Shown here: piece after piece, positions 1 to 11,630 of the stretch
How the letters are laid out: each line of letters starts with the position of its first letter
How positions within the stretch are numbered: position 1 is the stretch's first letter
DNA from: Paguma larvata
Taxonomy: Eukaryota > Chordata > Mammalia > Carnivora > Viverridae
Assembly: GCA_030068075.1 (NCBI GenBank)
Contig: CM057826.1
Location: forward strand, 45,724,558 to 45,788,557
DNA length: 64,000 nucleotides
Direction: 5' to 3'
The notes under the pieces: generated by a model
The model's database searches: none
Seen by the model: the letters and a program-made list of their open reading frames with translations, nothing else
What the model was told of the DNA's origin: nothing
Position numbers and translations under genes: made by a program

Positions 1-841
1 AGAAGATGAGCATGGTTAAATGGTTTTTATGCAGCATTTTAGAAATTAAGTTTTTGCCAAGTCAGGTATACACTTCTGTATTTAACCTGAAAGTGTAATA
101 GTTAGATCTTGTGTACTATAGCTTTGAGAAGAGATAATTTTGTTCATTTGGAAAAAGGCTTTTTCTTTGTGTCACTTTTTCTTAGAGTATTTGTGTAGTG
201 CATATGATATAGACACACGTCCAAAGGGAAAATTCAGTTTTTACATAAAAATGCATTATATTATTCAAAGGTGACTCTTTAGGCCCTTGAAAAGATGAAG
301 TGTTTTTTTTTTTTTTCTTTTAATGCACTTAGTCACATGTTTATAGGCATTGTTATCAGGACAATTGAATGATAAGACCTAAGTTGAAATGTTTATTGTA
401 TCAAAAAGATTTTAATAAAACATACTTTTATGGGTGAACATGACCCTTCAAATTTGCCAACCGTGTTTTATTTGCAATAATTAGAAAGAATGATTTAAAT
501 CTGAGAAGCTTCTGCTTACAGATGTCCTTCGGACATTTTAGTTTTCACCATTCTAAAAAGGCAAGATCAGCTGAAAAAGTGTGATACCTTCTACTCTTCA
601 TCAGAGATCATTGTACTTATGCTCTGATGGCTTTAAGATGCTTGTGACTCAATCAGTATAATTTAAAAAAAGTTGGAAAGGGAAAGTATTCAGAAAAGCA
701 GCAAGGAAGAGGCATGACTTTTGGTTGGTCCTCACATTGTTCTTTGTAGCCTAAAACAAGTAATTTTATATTTCTGGGTCTTAATATGAGCAGTTTGGAT
801 TAGTTGATCTTTGATGTCCTTTATAGTTTTAAAATATATTC
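1..841. other. non-coding stretch, no recognised element
   Basis: AT-rich sequence with short T runs and stops in all frames. I recognise no gene, RNA gene or repeat family here. The last 11 bases form the left target-site duplicate of the following SINE. Confidence 0.5.
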
Positions 842-1038
842 CTTTTTATTTATTTCTATTTTTTAGAGAGAGAGCACAATTTGGGGAGAGGGGCAGAGGG
901 GGCGAGAGAGAATCCTAAGCAGGTTCCATGCTCAGCACAGAGCCCAACTCAGGCCTCAAGCCCATGATCCCCTGGGATCATGACCTGAACCAAAATCAAG
1001 AGTTAGACGCTCAACTGACCGAGCCACCCAGGCTCCCC
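842..1038 (-). mobile_element. SINEC (tRNA-derived CAN SINE), antisense
   Basis: Read on the minus strand it has the felid SINEC order: a tRNA-like head (on plus, 'gagccacccaggctcccc'), the 'gatcatgacctga' block, the 'ccatgctcagcacagagccc' body, a GA-rich stretch (CT-rich on minus) and the A-rich tail (T-rich at the left). The flanks 831-841 and 1040-1050 (aaaatatattc / aaaatgcattc) agree at 9 of 11 bases and look like the target-site duplication. Non-coding; depends on L1 machinery for copying. Confidence 0.9.
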
Positions 1039-1625
1039 TAAAATGCATTCTTGAGTCTAATTATGCTATTAGTCTTTACTTTCTACATTTAAGCTTTGCA
1101 CTTCTGTAAGGAATATCTAAATCTACATCAAAATTAGATTATTGCTGTGCTTTCCAAATCTTTAACTAAATTGATTCAATATCAACTGCATATAGTCTAT
1201 GATTATAATGTACAATAGATGTTTTAAAATTGTGGAATAAAGAGGCTACCATTTCCTAAAATTGTAGGTAGAAACCAGAGGTAGAAAAAAATTGTTTATT
1301 GATCCATCTGCATTTGTTGTTGTACTTGTCACTAAGCAACTGGTCACCTTGACAGCTGTCTTTGTCATTAAGAAAAATAAAAAAAAAAAGAGGTAAGAAA
1401 AGTGCTCACTGTGTTTTTTTCTAGCATTTTATTCATTAAAGCAATTTTGAGACCCTTCCTAAAAACATGATTTTAGATAATAAAAAGTTAAATAAAAGCT
1501 CAGCATTATTAATAAGCATGAAATTCAACTTGAGAGCAAATACATGAGAAGGATTATAAGCATGAATTATAAAAATGCAGTTTATACTTACTGCTTAAAG
1601 GAATATGTAGAATAGGTGGAATTAG
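1039..1625. other. non-coding stretch, no recognised element
   Basis: AT-rich, with a short A-rich run near 1378-1390. No convincing ORF or repeat family seen. Confidence 0.4.
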
Positions 1626-1729
1626 GGCTGCCTGGGGTGCTCAGTTGGTTGAGTGTCTGACTTTAGCTCAGGTCATGATCTTGTGATTTGTGGGTTTGAG
1701 CCCTCCATCGGGTTCTGTGCTGACAGCTC
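1626..1729 (+). mobile_element. SINEC fragment, 3' truncated
   Basis: The head 'gctgcctggggtgctcag', then 'caggtcatgatcttgtg', then 'ggttctgtgctgacagctc' match the first ~100 bases of a felid SINEC. The CT-rich part and A-rich tail are missing, so the 3' half was lost after insertion. The tRNA-like B box region (gggtttgagccc) is intact. Confidence 0.85.
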
Positions 1730-3342
1730 TTTAGTCTTTAATATAAGACTTCAAATGCAGAACTTGAAGTGAGTCCATCTGTTTCTCACTACAGACTAAA
1801 GCTCCATTTTTTCTCTCCTCAAGAGTTTGGTTATAAAGTGATCCAATAGAAAGCAAATGCAATCAACTTTAGACCTATTCTGGATTTAGGTATTATATAT
1901 TGATAAATAATAAGAGTAAGGTCATTCGTATCAAATGACTCTGAAACTCTCCTGGTTCCCTGTAGCTCTTCTCCCTTTTGGAGTTGACTGGCACAGCCTT
2001 CATTTTAAGTAGTTCTTAGTTATGATTAGAAGCACTTCTATTTCAGCACAATGGAGAGCTACCAGTGGATTGTGGGTCATGTAGTTTACTCCATTAGCCG
2101 TTTAAAGGATTTGGGACTATCTGGCTCCTTTGAAAATGTTGACTGGACTTCTTGAAGGGCAGTTTTTTGTGACCTTCCACACCTCCAACTGTAGATGTGC
2201 CTTAAAATATTTAACAATTTCTAAACTGATAAATATCAGTTCATTGTTGCTCTTAGAATTATATCTTAACTACTTATTTTTTTGTATATACATTCTTCTG
2301 CCATGTTGCTTTTACTTCTGTAAAGTTAAACTCCTAAATTTGAAATACGAGACTGGTTTGTTTATGTAAGCATCTCTGTAAAGCCAAGGCAATACTTATT
2401 TTATTCCCAGCTGTCTCTTATGCCATCACCCATAAGGTGCTACATCATACCTAGCACTTTCAAAGTGAAGTATGAGCTTTTTCAAGAGAGTGGAGACATA
2501 CATTTGATGCAGTTTTGCAACTTGTATTCTGTCATGATAGTTTTAGGCTCTTAAACACATTTGTCATATGGTTGAGGTAAATATATTTTGAGGAATTCCA
2601 GAAAAAAGAATACTTCAATGATGTGAGTTCTGAGAAAAAAAATTAAAGCAAGTATAATCAAAGCAATGTAATATTTTAATTTTAAGACCAAAAGAGTATT
2701 AACATGACTGAAAACAAATGCATGGTGTTTTTATCTATAACATCTCTGAAAATGGCATGCCATTATAAATACACTTATGTAAAGTGTATTGATATCAAGC
2801 TTAATTTATTCAGTCCTGAAGAAAAATTTAATTTGATGTTTAATAGTATAGTGAAACATTTTGGTTTTATAGATTACCTAAAAATAAAATCCTAGTCTTC
2901 TAAAAAAGTACAATATTACCACACATTCACAGGCCAGCAAGAGCAAATACTAGCCATGAGTGTTCTAAACTAACCAGCAACTCTTTTTTATTTTTTCTAT
3001 TTCTTTGGCTTTTCTTCTTACACAGAATTTCTAATATAAGGAGTAGATGTGGGGCAACCTTATGATGGATTTTAAATTCCCTTAACTTCAAAAACTGTTA
3101 CTTTTGCACCAAAATCAGTTATGGCTTTTCTCTCTTTGCATAGGTCGTAGCTAAGAAAGCTCTAACCTATAGATGCTTGATCTTTTTAACTCTGCCAAAT
3201 TTAACTCCCCCAATTTTTTTTCAATGAGGCAGAACACAAATAAATGTAAAAGTGAAGATGTTAATCTTTGACCCATACATATGGAGTAAAAGCTACCTAA
3301 TAATGTAAAATAAAAGTAGGTATGTATCTCCATGACTTCGGG

Positions 3343-3345
<3 letters not shown>
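1730..3345. other. non-coding stretch, no recognised element
   Basis: AT-rich sequence. Two open stretches of 79 and 63 codons (2130-2369 and 2704-2895, plus strand) have low-complexity hydrophobic translations typical of AT-rich chance ORFs. No repeat family recognised. Confidence 0.4.

Positions 3346-3390
<45 letters not shown>
3346..3390 (-). repeat. pure T tract (poly-A tail on the minus strand)
   Basis: Forty-five uninterrupted T. On the minus strand this is an A tail preceded by an AATAAA hexamer (within plus 3406-3415). It is not next to a SINEC or a recognised L1 end, so it may be the tail of another retrocopy. Uninterrupted tails decay quickly, which suggests a recent insertion or a re-expanded tract. 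Confidence 0.6.
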
Positions 3391-3393
<3 letters not shown>

Positions 3394-3610
3394 CTTTCTT
3401 CATCTATTTATTTGCTCTATTCATATCAAAATAATGGCAAAAATCTTATAATGATTAGCCTAATGAAGGAAAGAAGCTGTTAATAGAATCTTAACATTAA
3501 TAACTGTGTTATATTTACTACAATGTTTCAATATTGTCATTCAAACAACATGAAAAATATTACATAAATCACTGTCTGAGGAAGAAAAAGAAAGAAAAAA
3601 AAGACAAGAT
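3391..3610 (-). other. possible 3' end of a retrocopied transcript
   Basis: On the minus strand this AT-rich segment ends in 'gcaaataaatagatg', then ~14 bases, then the 45-base A tail. That is the arrangement expected of a polyadenylated mRNA copied back into the genome. I recognise no coding sequence and found no matching target-site duplicate on the far side, so the source and the 5' boundary are unknown. Confidence 0.25.
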
Positions 3611-4111
3611 GAGTCAGATTTCCTTTAAGGCTGAAACAGAAAATTGCCATACGTTGGCTAGCACTTGACTCTAGTATAAGATGGCAACAGTTTAATAGAA
3701 CTTAACCTCATCGCATTTTGAGCCTAAGCTGGAATAATGTTATGGCCAACGTTTTCTATTTGGCAAAACTCAGTTTAGCCAACTTCAATTTACTAAATTG
3801 GAATTTTGCTGAAATAGCTATTGTTGCCTGAACACTTTTCTAAAATCTTGGTGAGGTTGACCTGAGTCTTGTGTGAAAAAGGCCAGAGTCATGAGTTGGG
3901 TCTTACTCTATTCCTTAATCATGGTTGGTAAAACTCTGACAGCTTTTACTTTGTAGTTTTTAAAACTGTCTATCAGTAGGTGAAAGAATGGCTTATTCCT
4001 TATTCTTTCTGTGTGTACAACCATTCTGCTAATATAAATAATAAGCGCATTAGTATATTTATATGGTTTTCATGCTTATCCCTGTTAGACCATAAATTTC
4101 ATTACAGAAAA
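3611..4111. other. non-coding stretch, no recognised element
   Basis: AT-rich, no convincing ORF, no repeat recognised. Could include the body of the retrocopy whose tail lies at 3346-3390. Confidence 0.3.
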
Positions 4112-4600
4112 GAACCATGTCCTATTTTTTCCCAGCTTCATTGGAATCTGATTAACATATAATGTTGTGTAAAATTAAGGTGTACACATCTTGATTTGAT
4201 ACACATATATTTTGAAAAGATAACCATCACAGTGTTAGCTAATACCTCAGTCACATCAAATAATTACCACTTCTTATTGGTTGTGAGAAAATTTAAGATT
4301 ATTTTCTTAGGAAATTTCAAGTACGTAGCACAGTATTATTAACTATGACTACTATGCTGTACATTAGACCCTCCAGATCTCATAACTGGAAGTTTGTATT
4401 CTTGGACCAACATCTCCCCATTTGCCCTACCTCCCAGTGTCTGGTAACCACCATTCTACTCTCTGACTTCAGTTTTTTCAGATTCTATGTATAAGTGATA
4501 TGACACAGTATTTGTCTTTCTCTGATTTACTTCACTTAATACAGTGTTCTCAAGTTCCATGCATGTTGTCACAGATGCTGTCTTCATATTTAAACTACTC
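4112..4600 (-). mobile_element. old L1 3' end, antisense (duplicate copy A)
   Basis: From about 4131 it matches the antisense L1M 3' region: 'gattaacatataatgttgtg', 'aaggtgtacacat', then 'ccaccattctactctctg', 'agtatttgtctttctctgat', 'cagttccatg..gttgtcac'-like blocks. Positions 4112-4349 are repeated at 5543-5782, including about 20 bases to the left that do not look like L1. Confidence 0.75.
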
Positions 4601-4769
4601 ACATTTCCATCTTCGTTCTGCAGGACTTCGCAGAGTGTTTTCCAGGTGGTATACTCACCCATGCCCACTCGCTGATGCACTTACTCACTGTCTTGTCTTG
4701 CCATTAACCTAAAATAGATGCTTGGTCAAAAGAAATGAGATAGCCACAAGGAAGAAATGTACTTTAATC

Positions 4770-4870
4770 ATATAAATTTCTCTCTCCCTCTTTCCCTCTC
4801 TTTACCGCCCCCCCCCCCGCCTCTCTCCTCACCTCTTTTTCTCTTTCTTCTTGCTGTCTCTTTCTCTCTT
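4770..4870. repeat. pyrimidine-rich low-complexity tract
   Basis: Repeats of CTCTCC and CTTT with an 11-12 base run of C near 4807-4818. No element boundary recognised around it. Confidence 0.8.
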
Positions 4871-5542
4871 TAACACTATTTAGTTGAGATTTCCAAAACT
4901 ATAGGTCAGGAGACCTGGATTCTTCCTTAGTGACCATGTGAAATGTATTGGATCTTTATTTACTTTAATTTGTTCATCTTTAAAGGGCACTCACATCTAT
5001 TCACCTTTTCCTATATAAAAGCATAGTAACGATAAGATTAGGTAAGAGTTATGAAAATACTGTAAAAATCAAATTAAAAAATTAATTTGGAACAATTAAA
5101 AAGCTAAACACACTGATGATATACATAGACAAATAAATACATGAATATGTGTGTATGTGTGCATATATATGCAAGTTTCTTTAACTGAGACAGAATTTCC
5201 TTTCTGATAGTTGGACTACAAGTTAAACTGATTTAATGTATCATAAAAGCATTCTGAATCTTATTTTTTTGCATAATCCCTACACTGAAAAAATACTTCA
5301 CACTTGCTTTAGGATCACCAGGTCTGTTAAAATGAGACCTTGTGATTTGAATAGCTATGCTTCCTTGAGACGTGACTGTAACTCTGTAATACTTTATTGA
5401 GGTCAAACTAAAAATAGAAGCCAAAGCCTTATTTATGTTGCTATCTGTTAGCAATATAGCTACAAATAGCATTTCTGCCATCTAGACCTTAGTGATTTAA
5501 TGACAACTAAGGCCAGCCATAAGATTTAGTAATGGAGGAAAT
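4871..5542. other. non-coding stretch, no recognised element
   Basis: AT-rich, with a short (TATG)-like run near 5145-5175. An 82-codon minus-strand ORF (5233-5481) shows no recognisable domain. Confidence 0.4.
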
Positions 5543-5782
5543 GAACCATGTCCTATTTTTTCCCAGCTTCATTGAGATCTGATTAACATATAACATTGTG
5601 TAAGTTTAAGGTGTACACATGTTGATTTGATACACATATATTTTGAAAAGATAACCAACACAGCATTAGCTAACACCTCAGTCACATGAAATAATTACCA
5701 TTTCTTACTGATTGTGAGAAAATTTAAGATTATTTTCTTAGGAACTTTCAAGTTTATAACACGGTATTATTAACTAAGACCA
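5543..5782 (-). mobile_element. old L1 3' end fragment, antisense (duplicate copy B)
   Basis: Direct repeat of 4112-4349 with roughly 90% or higher identity by eye. It starts at the same point (gaaccatgtcctatttttt) and ends at 'attaactaagaccact', where copy A continues further into L1. See the finding on local duplication. Confidence 0.75.
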
Positions 5783-6699
5783 CTTATTTTGTCTGCTTCT
5801 GTGGCTTTCAACGTTTTAACCTATGTAAGAAAAGTATTTTAGATCAACACATGCAGAGGTACAATTTACAAAATTCCAAGTCAATTAATGTACATTTTGC
5901 TATGGTAGCAGTGGTGCCAGTTTCGAATATGATATTTGTCTTTAAATTCCCAGGGGTAGCATTACCATGTTTGAAGTCTTAGACTGGTTCAATTCTTCTA
6001 CAGATTTTAATGAATTCTGGAGGCAAAATATAGGACAAAATAAATATCCACATATTTCTGCCTTCAGTTAAAATCTGGTATCATATTTAATAAGCATTTG
6101 AGAAGTCACACATACTGGAGCTGTCATGGTGATTCAAGGTTTGGAAAAAGAACATTTCCAGTTTTGTTATTTGCTTTGCAAAGCTTGGCCTTTTCGCGTA
6201 CATATTTTTGGCATTTTATTGCTACAGAATCTGTACCTTAGGTTTCCGATTCATACTTCAGAGTACTAGTACTAGCTAAATAAGGGAGTTCGTTCCATTT
6301 TGATATTGTGCAAATTTGCGTGTGCCTAAATCATAACATGTCCTGATGTTATTTAATTCACTCATGTGTCCAGTAGAATCTATCAAGTAGACCAACTTTT
6401 TGTGATTTTTATTACTATAAATCAAAAGCTTCAGATACAGGCATGAAGTATCTACTGAAAATAATAAGAAAATAGAATTGTTTCTTAAAACATTAATACA
6501 TGATAATATGAATGGTGGACTGGATATGCCACTAGTAATCTCAATAATAGGAATTTCATTATGTTTATTATACTCATATTTATTTTTGGAGATTTATCAG
6601 ATTATAGGGAATGACATCCCAAGAGAGGATGGTAAAAGAAAACCATTATAAAAATATCAGCGCTTTTTTGAAAGTTTTTTATGTGTGTTTTAAGCAAGT
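5783..6699. other. non-coding stretch, no recognised element
   Basis: AT-rich; no ORF, RNA gene or repeat family recognised. Confidence 0.4.
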
Positions 6700-6845
6700 T
6701 ACGTACAGGATCTACCAATCTTCATAACAGAATTGTGAATTAAATAGTGTTGTTCCCATATGAAAACAAGCTTCAGAGAGATTAAATATCTTGCCCAAGG
6801 ATCTGCAACTCAGGTAGGACAGGACTGGTACTGAGAGCTATATCA
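6700..6845 (-). mobile_element. MIR, antisense
   Basis: Shows the antisense MIR order: 'gttcccatatgaaaacaag' (from 'ccattttacagatgagg'), 'gagagattaaatatcttgcc', 'aaggatctgcaactcagg'. Ancient mammalian SINE, strongly diverged. Confidence 0.65.
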
Positions 6846-7739
6846 GACTGACTTTCAACCTCATTATTTTAACCCCTCTCATGTTCTCAACAAGAGTGAT
6901 TGGAACAGTTGGTAGCCTGGGAACTTTGAAGTTTGTGTGAACTGGAATTGTTGTAGGGTCTATGATGTTGAAATGGTTAAGCTCATTTTTCATGGCTCCA
7001 CATGGCCTAATTAGGATCAATGAGTAGATGTTGTAAGCAGGAAAGTTTCAGTTCTGATATTTTTATTTAAAACAATGAAGAGACTTCTTCCAGGAGGAAT
7101 GAACTCACTGTCATTGGAAATAATTGTTCTCAGACTGCAGACAAAAGTCAAGTAGAAAAGGTTCTCATGGGAATAAAGGTATTCTGCGAGATGATTTCTC
7201 AAGTTCTGTCCGCTGCTAAGATTTCACATTTTAAGTATCTGCAAGTTGTTATGGGGGGAGACAAAGCAGAAAATATTAATAATTTCTCCTTTTTGAGATT
7301 CCTACATATAGAGATTTCACCTTTCGCTAGTCACTCTGTTGAATTTGTTAATATTTTCTTTTGAAGGAAAGGAGAGGCAAGTTTTAACAAGTTCTTACAC
7401 TCAACATCATCTATTGGTTTTTATTCTGTAGGAGGTGAGGTACCTTTAACTTTTTTTAGTAATAAATAATTTCAGGTAGAAGTTCGTACTTTAAAGAACT
7501 CTCAAGTGAAGGAAAGTGGTTAGCTTTTGAAATGGGATTCATTCTGGACTTGTTTTCCTGAAAGTTACAAATCTCACATCTTCTTAGGGAACCTAAAAAT
7601 GGACTGCTCTCCTTTCAATATTCATTGAAATTTCAAAGCAAGTAGCATAATAATATATTTTTAAATACATTCTAGAGCAGGAAAAAGGTACAGTTATTGG
7701 ACTTTTATTTTTTAAGACCTAAAGTACTTAGATTTTAAA
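6846..7739. other. non-coding stretch, no recognised element
   Basis: Several 60-65 codon open stretches on both strands, none with a recognisable domain. No repeat seen. Confidence 0.4.
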
Positions 7740-7961
7740 TACTATTCATTTAAATTCAAATTAGTTAACATACAGTGTAGTATTGGTTTCAGGAATAGAA
7801 CTCAGTGATTCATGACTTACATAAAATACCCACTGCTCATCCCAACAAGTGCCTTTCTTAATGCCCCTTGCCCATTTAGACCATTCCCCCACCCAGCAGC
7901 CCCCCGGCAACCCTCATTTTGTTTTCTGTATTTAAGAGTATCCTATGATTTGCCCTCCTCT
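7740..7961 (-). mobile_element. carnivore L1 3' end, antisense (left part)
   Basis: Antisense match to the carnivore L1 3' UTR: 'ttagttaacatacagtgtag', 'actgctcatcccaacaag', 'agcagccccccggcaaccctc', 'tatttaagagtatcctat'. Continues at 8048 after the SINE remnant, with intervening L1 sequence missing. Confidence 0.9.
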
Positions 7962-8047
7962 CAACGTGGGGCTCGAACTCACAGACCATGAGATCATGAC
8001 CTGAGCCAAAGTTGGCCGCTTAACCAACTGAGCCACCCAGGCGCCCC
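7962..8047 (-). mobile_element. SINEC stump inside L1, antisense
   Basis: Only the tRNA-like head and 'gagatcatgacctgagcc' block remain, ending 'caggcgcccc'. The CT-rich part and A-rich tail are absent, as is the L1 sequence expected beside them, so one deletion probably removed the SINE tail together with adjacent L1. Confidence 0.85.
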
Positions 8048-8190
8048 TGTCCCCATTGTTACACATGGCAAGATTTCATTCTTTCTGATTGCTGAGTAAT
8101 ACTCCATTGCATGTATGTGCGAGTGCGTGTGCACACACGTGTGTGCATACACACGTCTTCTTTATCCATTCATCAGTCACCGGACAGTTA
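8048..8190 (-). mobile_element. carnivore L1, antisense (right part)
   Basis: 'catggcaagatttcattctt', 'gctgagtaatactccattg', then 'cttctttatccattcatcag' match the antisense ORF2 end/3' UTR junction of carnivore L1. An impure GT/CA alternation (8113-8155) sits where younger copies often have a TA or CA run. Confidence 0.85.
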
Positions 8191-9429
8191 TTTGACTTTT
8201 AAAGACACGTAAGTAATAAAAATTATACATTATTTGATTTCTTTGGAAATTATTGGGTGCATCTGCTTAAAAATATTTTTTTCTACTGAATGTGAAAAAT
8301 AAAGCACCACTTAGGTCACCTTTTTTGTCAGTGATGTCTTACTTATTTTTTTTTAATGGACTTCCTCCATCTTGAAGATTCTCATATGCGTCCCTGGTCA
8401 GCCTTCACCAGCAATCTCCAACTTTCCCATGTAGTATTATCAAGATTTACTGCTCTCAATGTAAGTAATAAGATAATTATTATAACTATGAAATTAGTCC
8501 TTGTATTTATTTGGAGGGAGTAAGGGCAATAGGCAGTCTCTTCTTACTTTGAATGTATAAGTTTTATCAGATGAGGGAGGAAGAATTGACAAAGTTTATG
8601 GGAAGTAATTAATTTGATTCTTTGAATTGAAAGTAATAGCATTCACAATACAGGATTGTGAAATCTCCGGCCTTTTGGATAGACGCTGAATAAGTTGAAT
8701 TCTCTTAGCTGATCATTGGAGATTGTTGCAGGGATGGTGAGAGGGATAGGAATGTGTAGAACTAGTTCTACAAAAAATCAATAATATCGTGTAAGCAAAC
8801 AGGGTTACAGTGGTGTGGGTTAACAAAGGAGAACAATACCCAGAATTCCAAAATGAGACTGTTAGGGGAAGCGAGTTCATGGTTTTTGATTGCTCATGGT
8901 TTCAATTGAAAGATTATAGTGCAAGATTTCAGATATTGGGCATGACTTTGGACCTGTTGATTTTCTAAAGAAATAGTTGATGGAAATGAGGTAGAATCCT
9001 GGGAAATAGGTTGGATTTAGGTTGTGCTGACAATGGCTAGAATGCTGTGTTTCCAAGAATGGGAGCATGGGGCTGACATTAGTGATGCCATGGAAGAGTA
9101 AGCAGGATGTGGTAACAGATTGAACGCAGAGGGGGAACCTAAATGACATGACTGGCTTGTGGCTAACATGACAACAAAGCAGCAGGATGTAGATTATGTG
9201 ACAGTTGCTTTCTGTCCAAGGATAGCCACAAATGGAACAGTAATCACAACAGGGCATGTCTTTTTAGATAAATCAACGTATGTGATAAGGTATGCATCCA
9301 ATGAACGGAAAATTAAAATTGGTGCATAAATTAATGAATCCAATTATGACCAATATCTTCTTTGAATTCTGGGGTTTTGTAACAAATGTCAACATAGAGA
9401 AGTTATGAATTCGTGGTAACATGACAACA
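8191..9429. other. non-coding stretch, no recognised element
   Basis: A minus-strand ORF of 126 codons (8877-9257) is the longest in this part. Its translation is Cys-, His- and Ser-rich but has no ordered motif such as paired CxxC/HxxxH. I judge it a chance ORF. No repeat family recognised. Confidence 0.4.
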
Positions 9430-9645
9430 GTTCTTTTTTTATTGATGGCTCACTTACTATAAAGTAGGCACTGGGCTGTTTGATTTGCATTGGTTTGTTT
9501 AGTGTATATATAGGTACAGTTTTTACCTCCAGTGTATAGATGGCAACATTGAGGTATAGGAAGGTAGAAACACTTGTTTAGCACTGCACATCCAGTAAAT
9601 GGTAGGGCCAAGGTTCAATTTTCATTGCTCAGACCCAGATCCAAT
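9430..9645 (-). mobile_element. MIR, antisense
   Basis: 'cttactataaagtaggcactg', 'atagatggcaacattgagg', 'cactgcacatccagtaaatgg' and 'cagacccagatcc' follow the antisense MIR order at high divergence. Confidence 0.65.
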
Positions 9646-10817
9646 CTCTTAAAAATTTGGCAGCCTACGTCATGATTAACTTTCTCATCATGACCTACCC
9701 CAGAGGCAAAACCATTATTCTTCAATTACCTTTTGAAGCAGACAAAACATGAAGAATAGTGTCCCAGAGAAAAGAGGAAGTATATTTGAGCCTAAAAACA
9801 AGGATACAAATTATCAGAAGCACAGATAGGTTTTTAGTGTTCCAACATGACCTTATCATCATTATTAATAACAACTGCATTCCAGTGAGATTTATTTCCA
9901 AATTATATTTTAGTCCCAATTGGCTACATTTTCATTTTGTGAAATGGCAGTTTTATAAGAACCAGTAGGTCTTGTTGTAACTAGTCTATCTCAAATGAAC
10001 CACAGAAATCACTTTGGGGAAAAGATTGTTATCAAGCAAAAACCAGACAAAACAAAAAATCTGCATGACTTCAGCTCTTGATAGAAATCTCTTAATGAGT
10101 TATCTTTCAAACCAGAAAAAAAGGATATAAGGATAAGTTAAATTTTATGTTAGGCTCTTTCATTTTTAGTGAGCAAGTCGCTTACCCTCTTTGTCTCTGT
10201 TTTATCATGTTTCCTTGGTGTTTCAGAGTTCAGAGCTTGTTCAACTTTAGTATCCAGTAAAATCCCTGTTTCTTGACTGAAAATATTCCTTAGTGATAAG
10301 CAATCTAGCTATCAAGCTGCCTTAAAAATTTTACTAAAAATACACTTGAAAATGTCACACTGTGAAGATTAATAGGGTATTTTCAAAACACATGAGGCTA
10401 CAGAAAATCTCTTATGAGCATAATCTGTTGAAAAGACTATGATTTTTATTATCATTAGAATTATAATCATACATCCAGATAATAAAGAATGCACACTGCT
10501 GTTTGAAAATCTAAAGTAGAATATATAGTACTATGAAATGACATTTTGAGTCTCTCTTAATTTTGTCTTCAGGACCACTTACTCAGCATTTTACGTGCTT
10601 GCTGCTGTTGCTAGATCAGAAATAAACAGTTTGTTAAGAGAATAGATGCCGAGTTTGCCTATAGTTTCAAACTACAATTTGAGTTTTGATTTTTTCGGTG
10701 GTATCATTAAAATTTTTACTGAATTGAAGGGATTGAGAATCAGTATTTACTGTAACTGACAGAAGATGATTTTTGATTTAGGCACCAAAACAGGGAGAAG
10801 AGTACAAATGATAAAAG
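9646..10817. other. non-coding stretch, no recognised element
   Basis: AT-rich; ORFs of 65-69 codons overlap on both strands around 9722-9968 without recognisable domains. Confidence 0.4.
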
Positions 10818-10876
10818 AAACCTGGAAAGATTGGAGAGACTCTAATCTTTTTACTCAAAAGAGTTTGCCTCAGTTT
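10818..10876 (+). repeat. left flanking direct repeat of an L1 insertion
   Basis: About 59 bases similar to 11631-11692, including 'ttactcaaaagagtttgcct' against 'ttactcaagagtttgcctaa'. Immediately flanks the antisense L1 and is longer than a normal L1 target-site duplication. Confidence 0.7.
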
Positions 10877-11626
10877 TTTAATTTGTATTTTATTATTTAT
10901 ATTTCAGTTAGTTAACATATGGTGCAATATGGATTTCAGGAGTAGAATTCAGTGATTCATCACTTATATACAACACTCAGTGGTCATTATAACATGTGCC
11001 CTCTGTAATACCCATCAACCATTTAACCCATCTGCCACCCACCTCCCTTCATCAAACCTTCATTTGTTCTCTATTGTTAAGTCTCTTGAGGTTCATTTCC
11101 CTTTCTTCTTCCCCTCCTTCCTATATGTTCACCTGTTTTGTTTCTTGAATTCCATATGAGTAAAATCATATGATAGTTGTCTTTTCTGATTGGCTTATTT
11201 CACTTAATATAATACATTCTAGATCCATCTACCTCATTGTAAATGGCAAGATTTCATTTTTTGGTGGCTTAGTAATATTCCATTGTGTATGTATACCACA
11301 TCTTCTTTATCCATTCATTAGTCAGTGGACATTCGGGCTCTTTCCGTAGTTTGGCTATTGTTCATATATAATGACGCTATAATCATTGGGGATCATGTAC
11401 CCCCTTTGAATCTGTATTTTTGTATATTTTGGGTAAATATCTAATAGTACAATTGCTGGATCCTAGGGTAGTTCTAATTTTTAGTTTTTTGAGGAACCTC
11501 CATACTCCAAAGTGGCTGCACGAGTTTGCATTCCCACAAGCAGTGCAAGAGGGTTCCCCTTCCTCTGCATCTTGACAACACCTGTTGCTTCTTGTGTTGT
11601 TAATTTTAGCCATTCTGACAGATGAT
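10877..11626 (-). mobile_element. carnivore L1 3' end, antisense, 5' truncated
   Basis: A ~750 bp copy running from a T-rich tail ('tttaatttgtattttatt') through 'gttagttaacatatggtgca', 'caagatttcattttttgg', 'tctttatccattcattagtc', 'gtaaatatctaatagtac' to 'tttagccattctgacagatg'. The right part is degenerate antisense ORF2 C-terminus. 5' truncated, as most L1 copies are. Confidence 0.9.
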
Positions 11627-11630
11627 ATAA

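Noticed and set aside
8877..9257. 126-codon minus-strand ORF with many Cys and His
   Set aside because: Second-longest ORF in the window, but no ordered zinc-binding pattern, no domain and no flanking splice or promoter signal that I could see.
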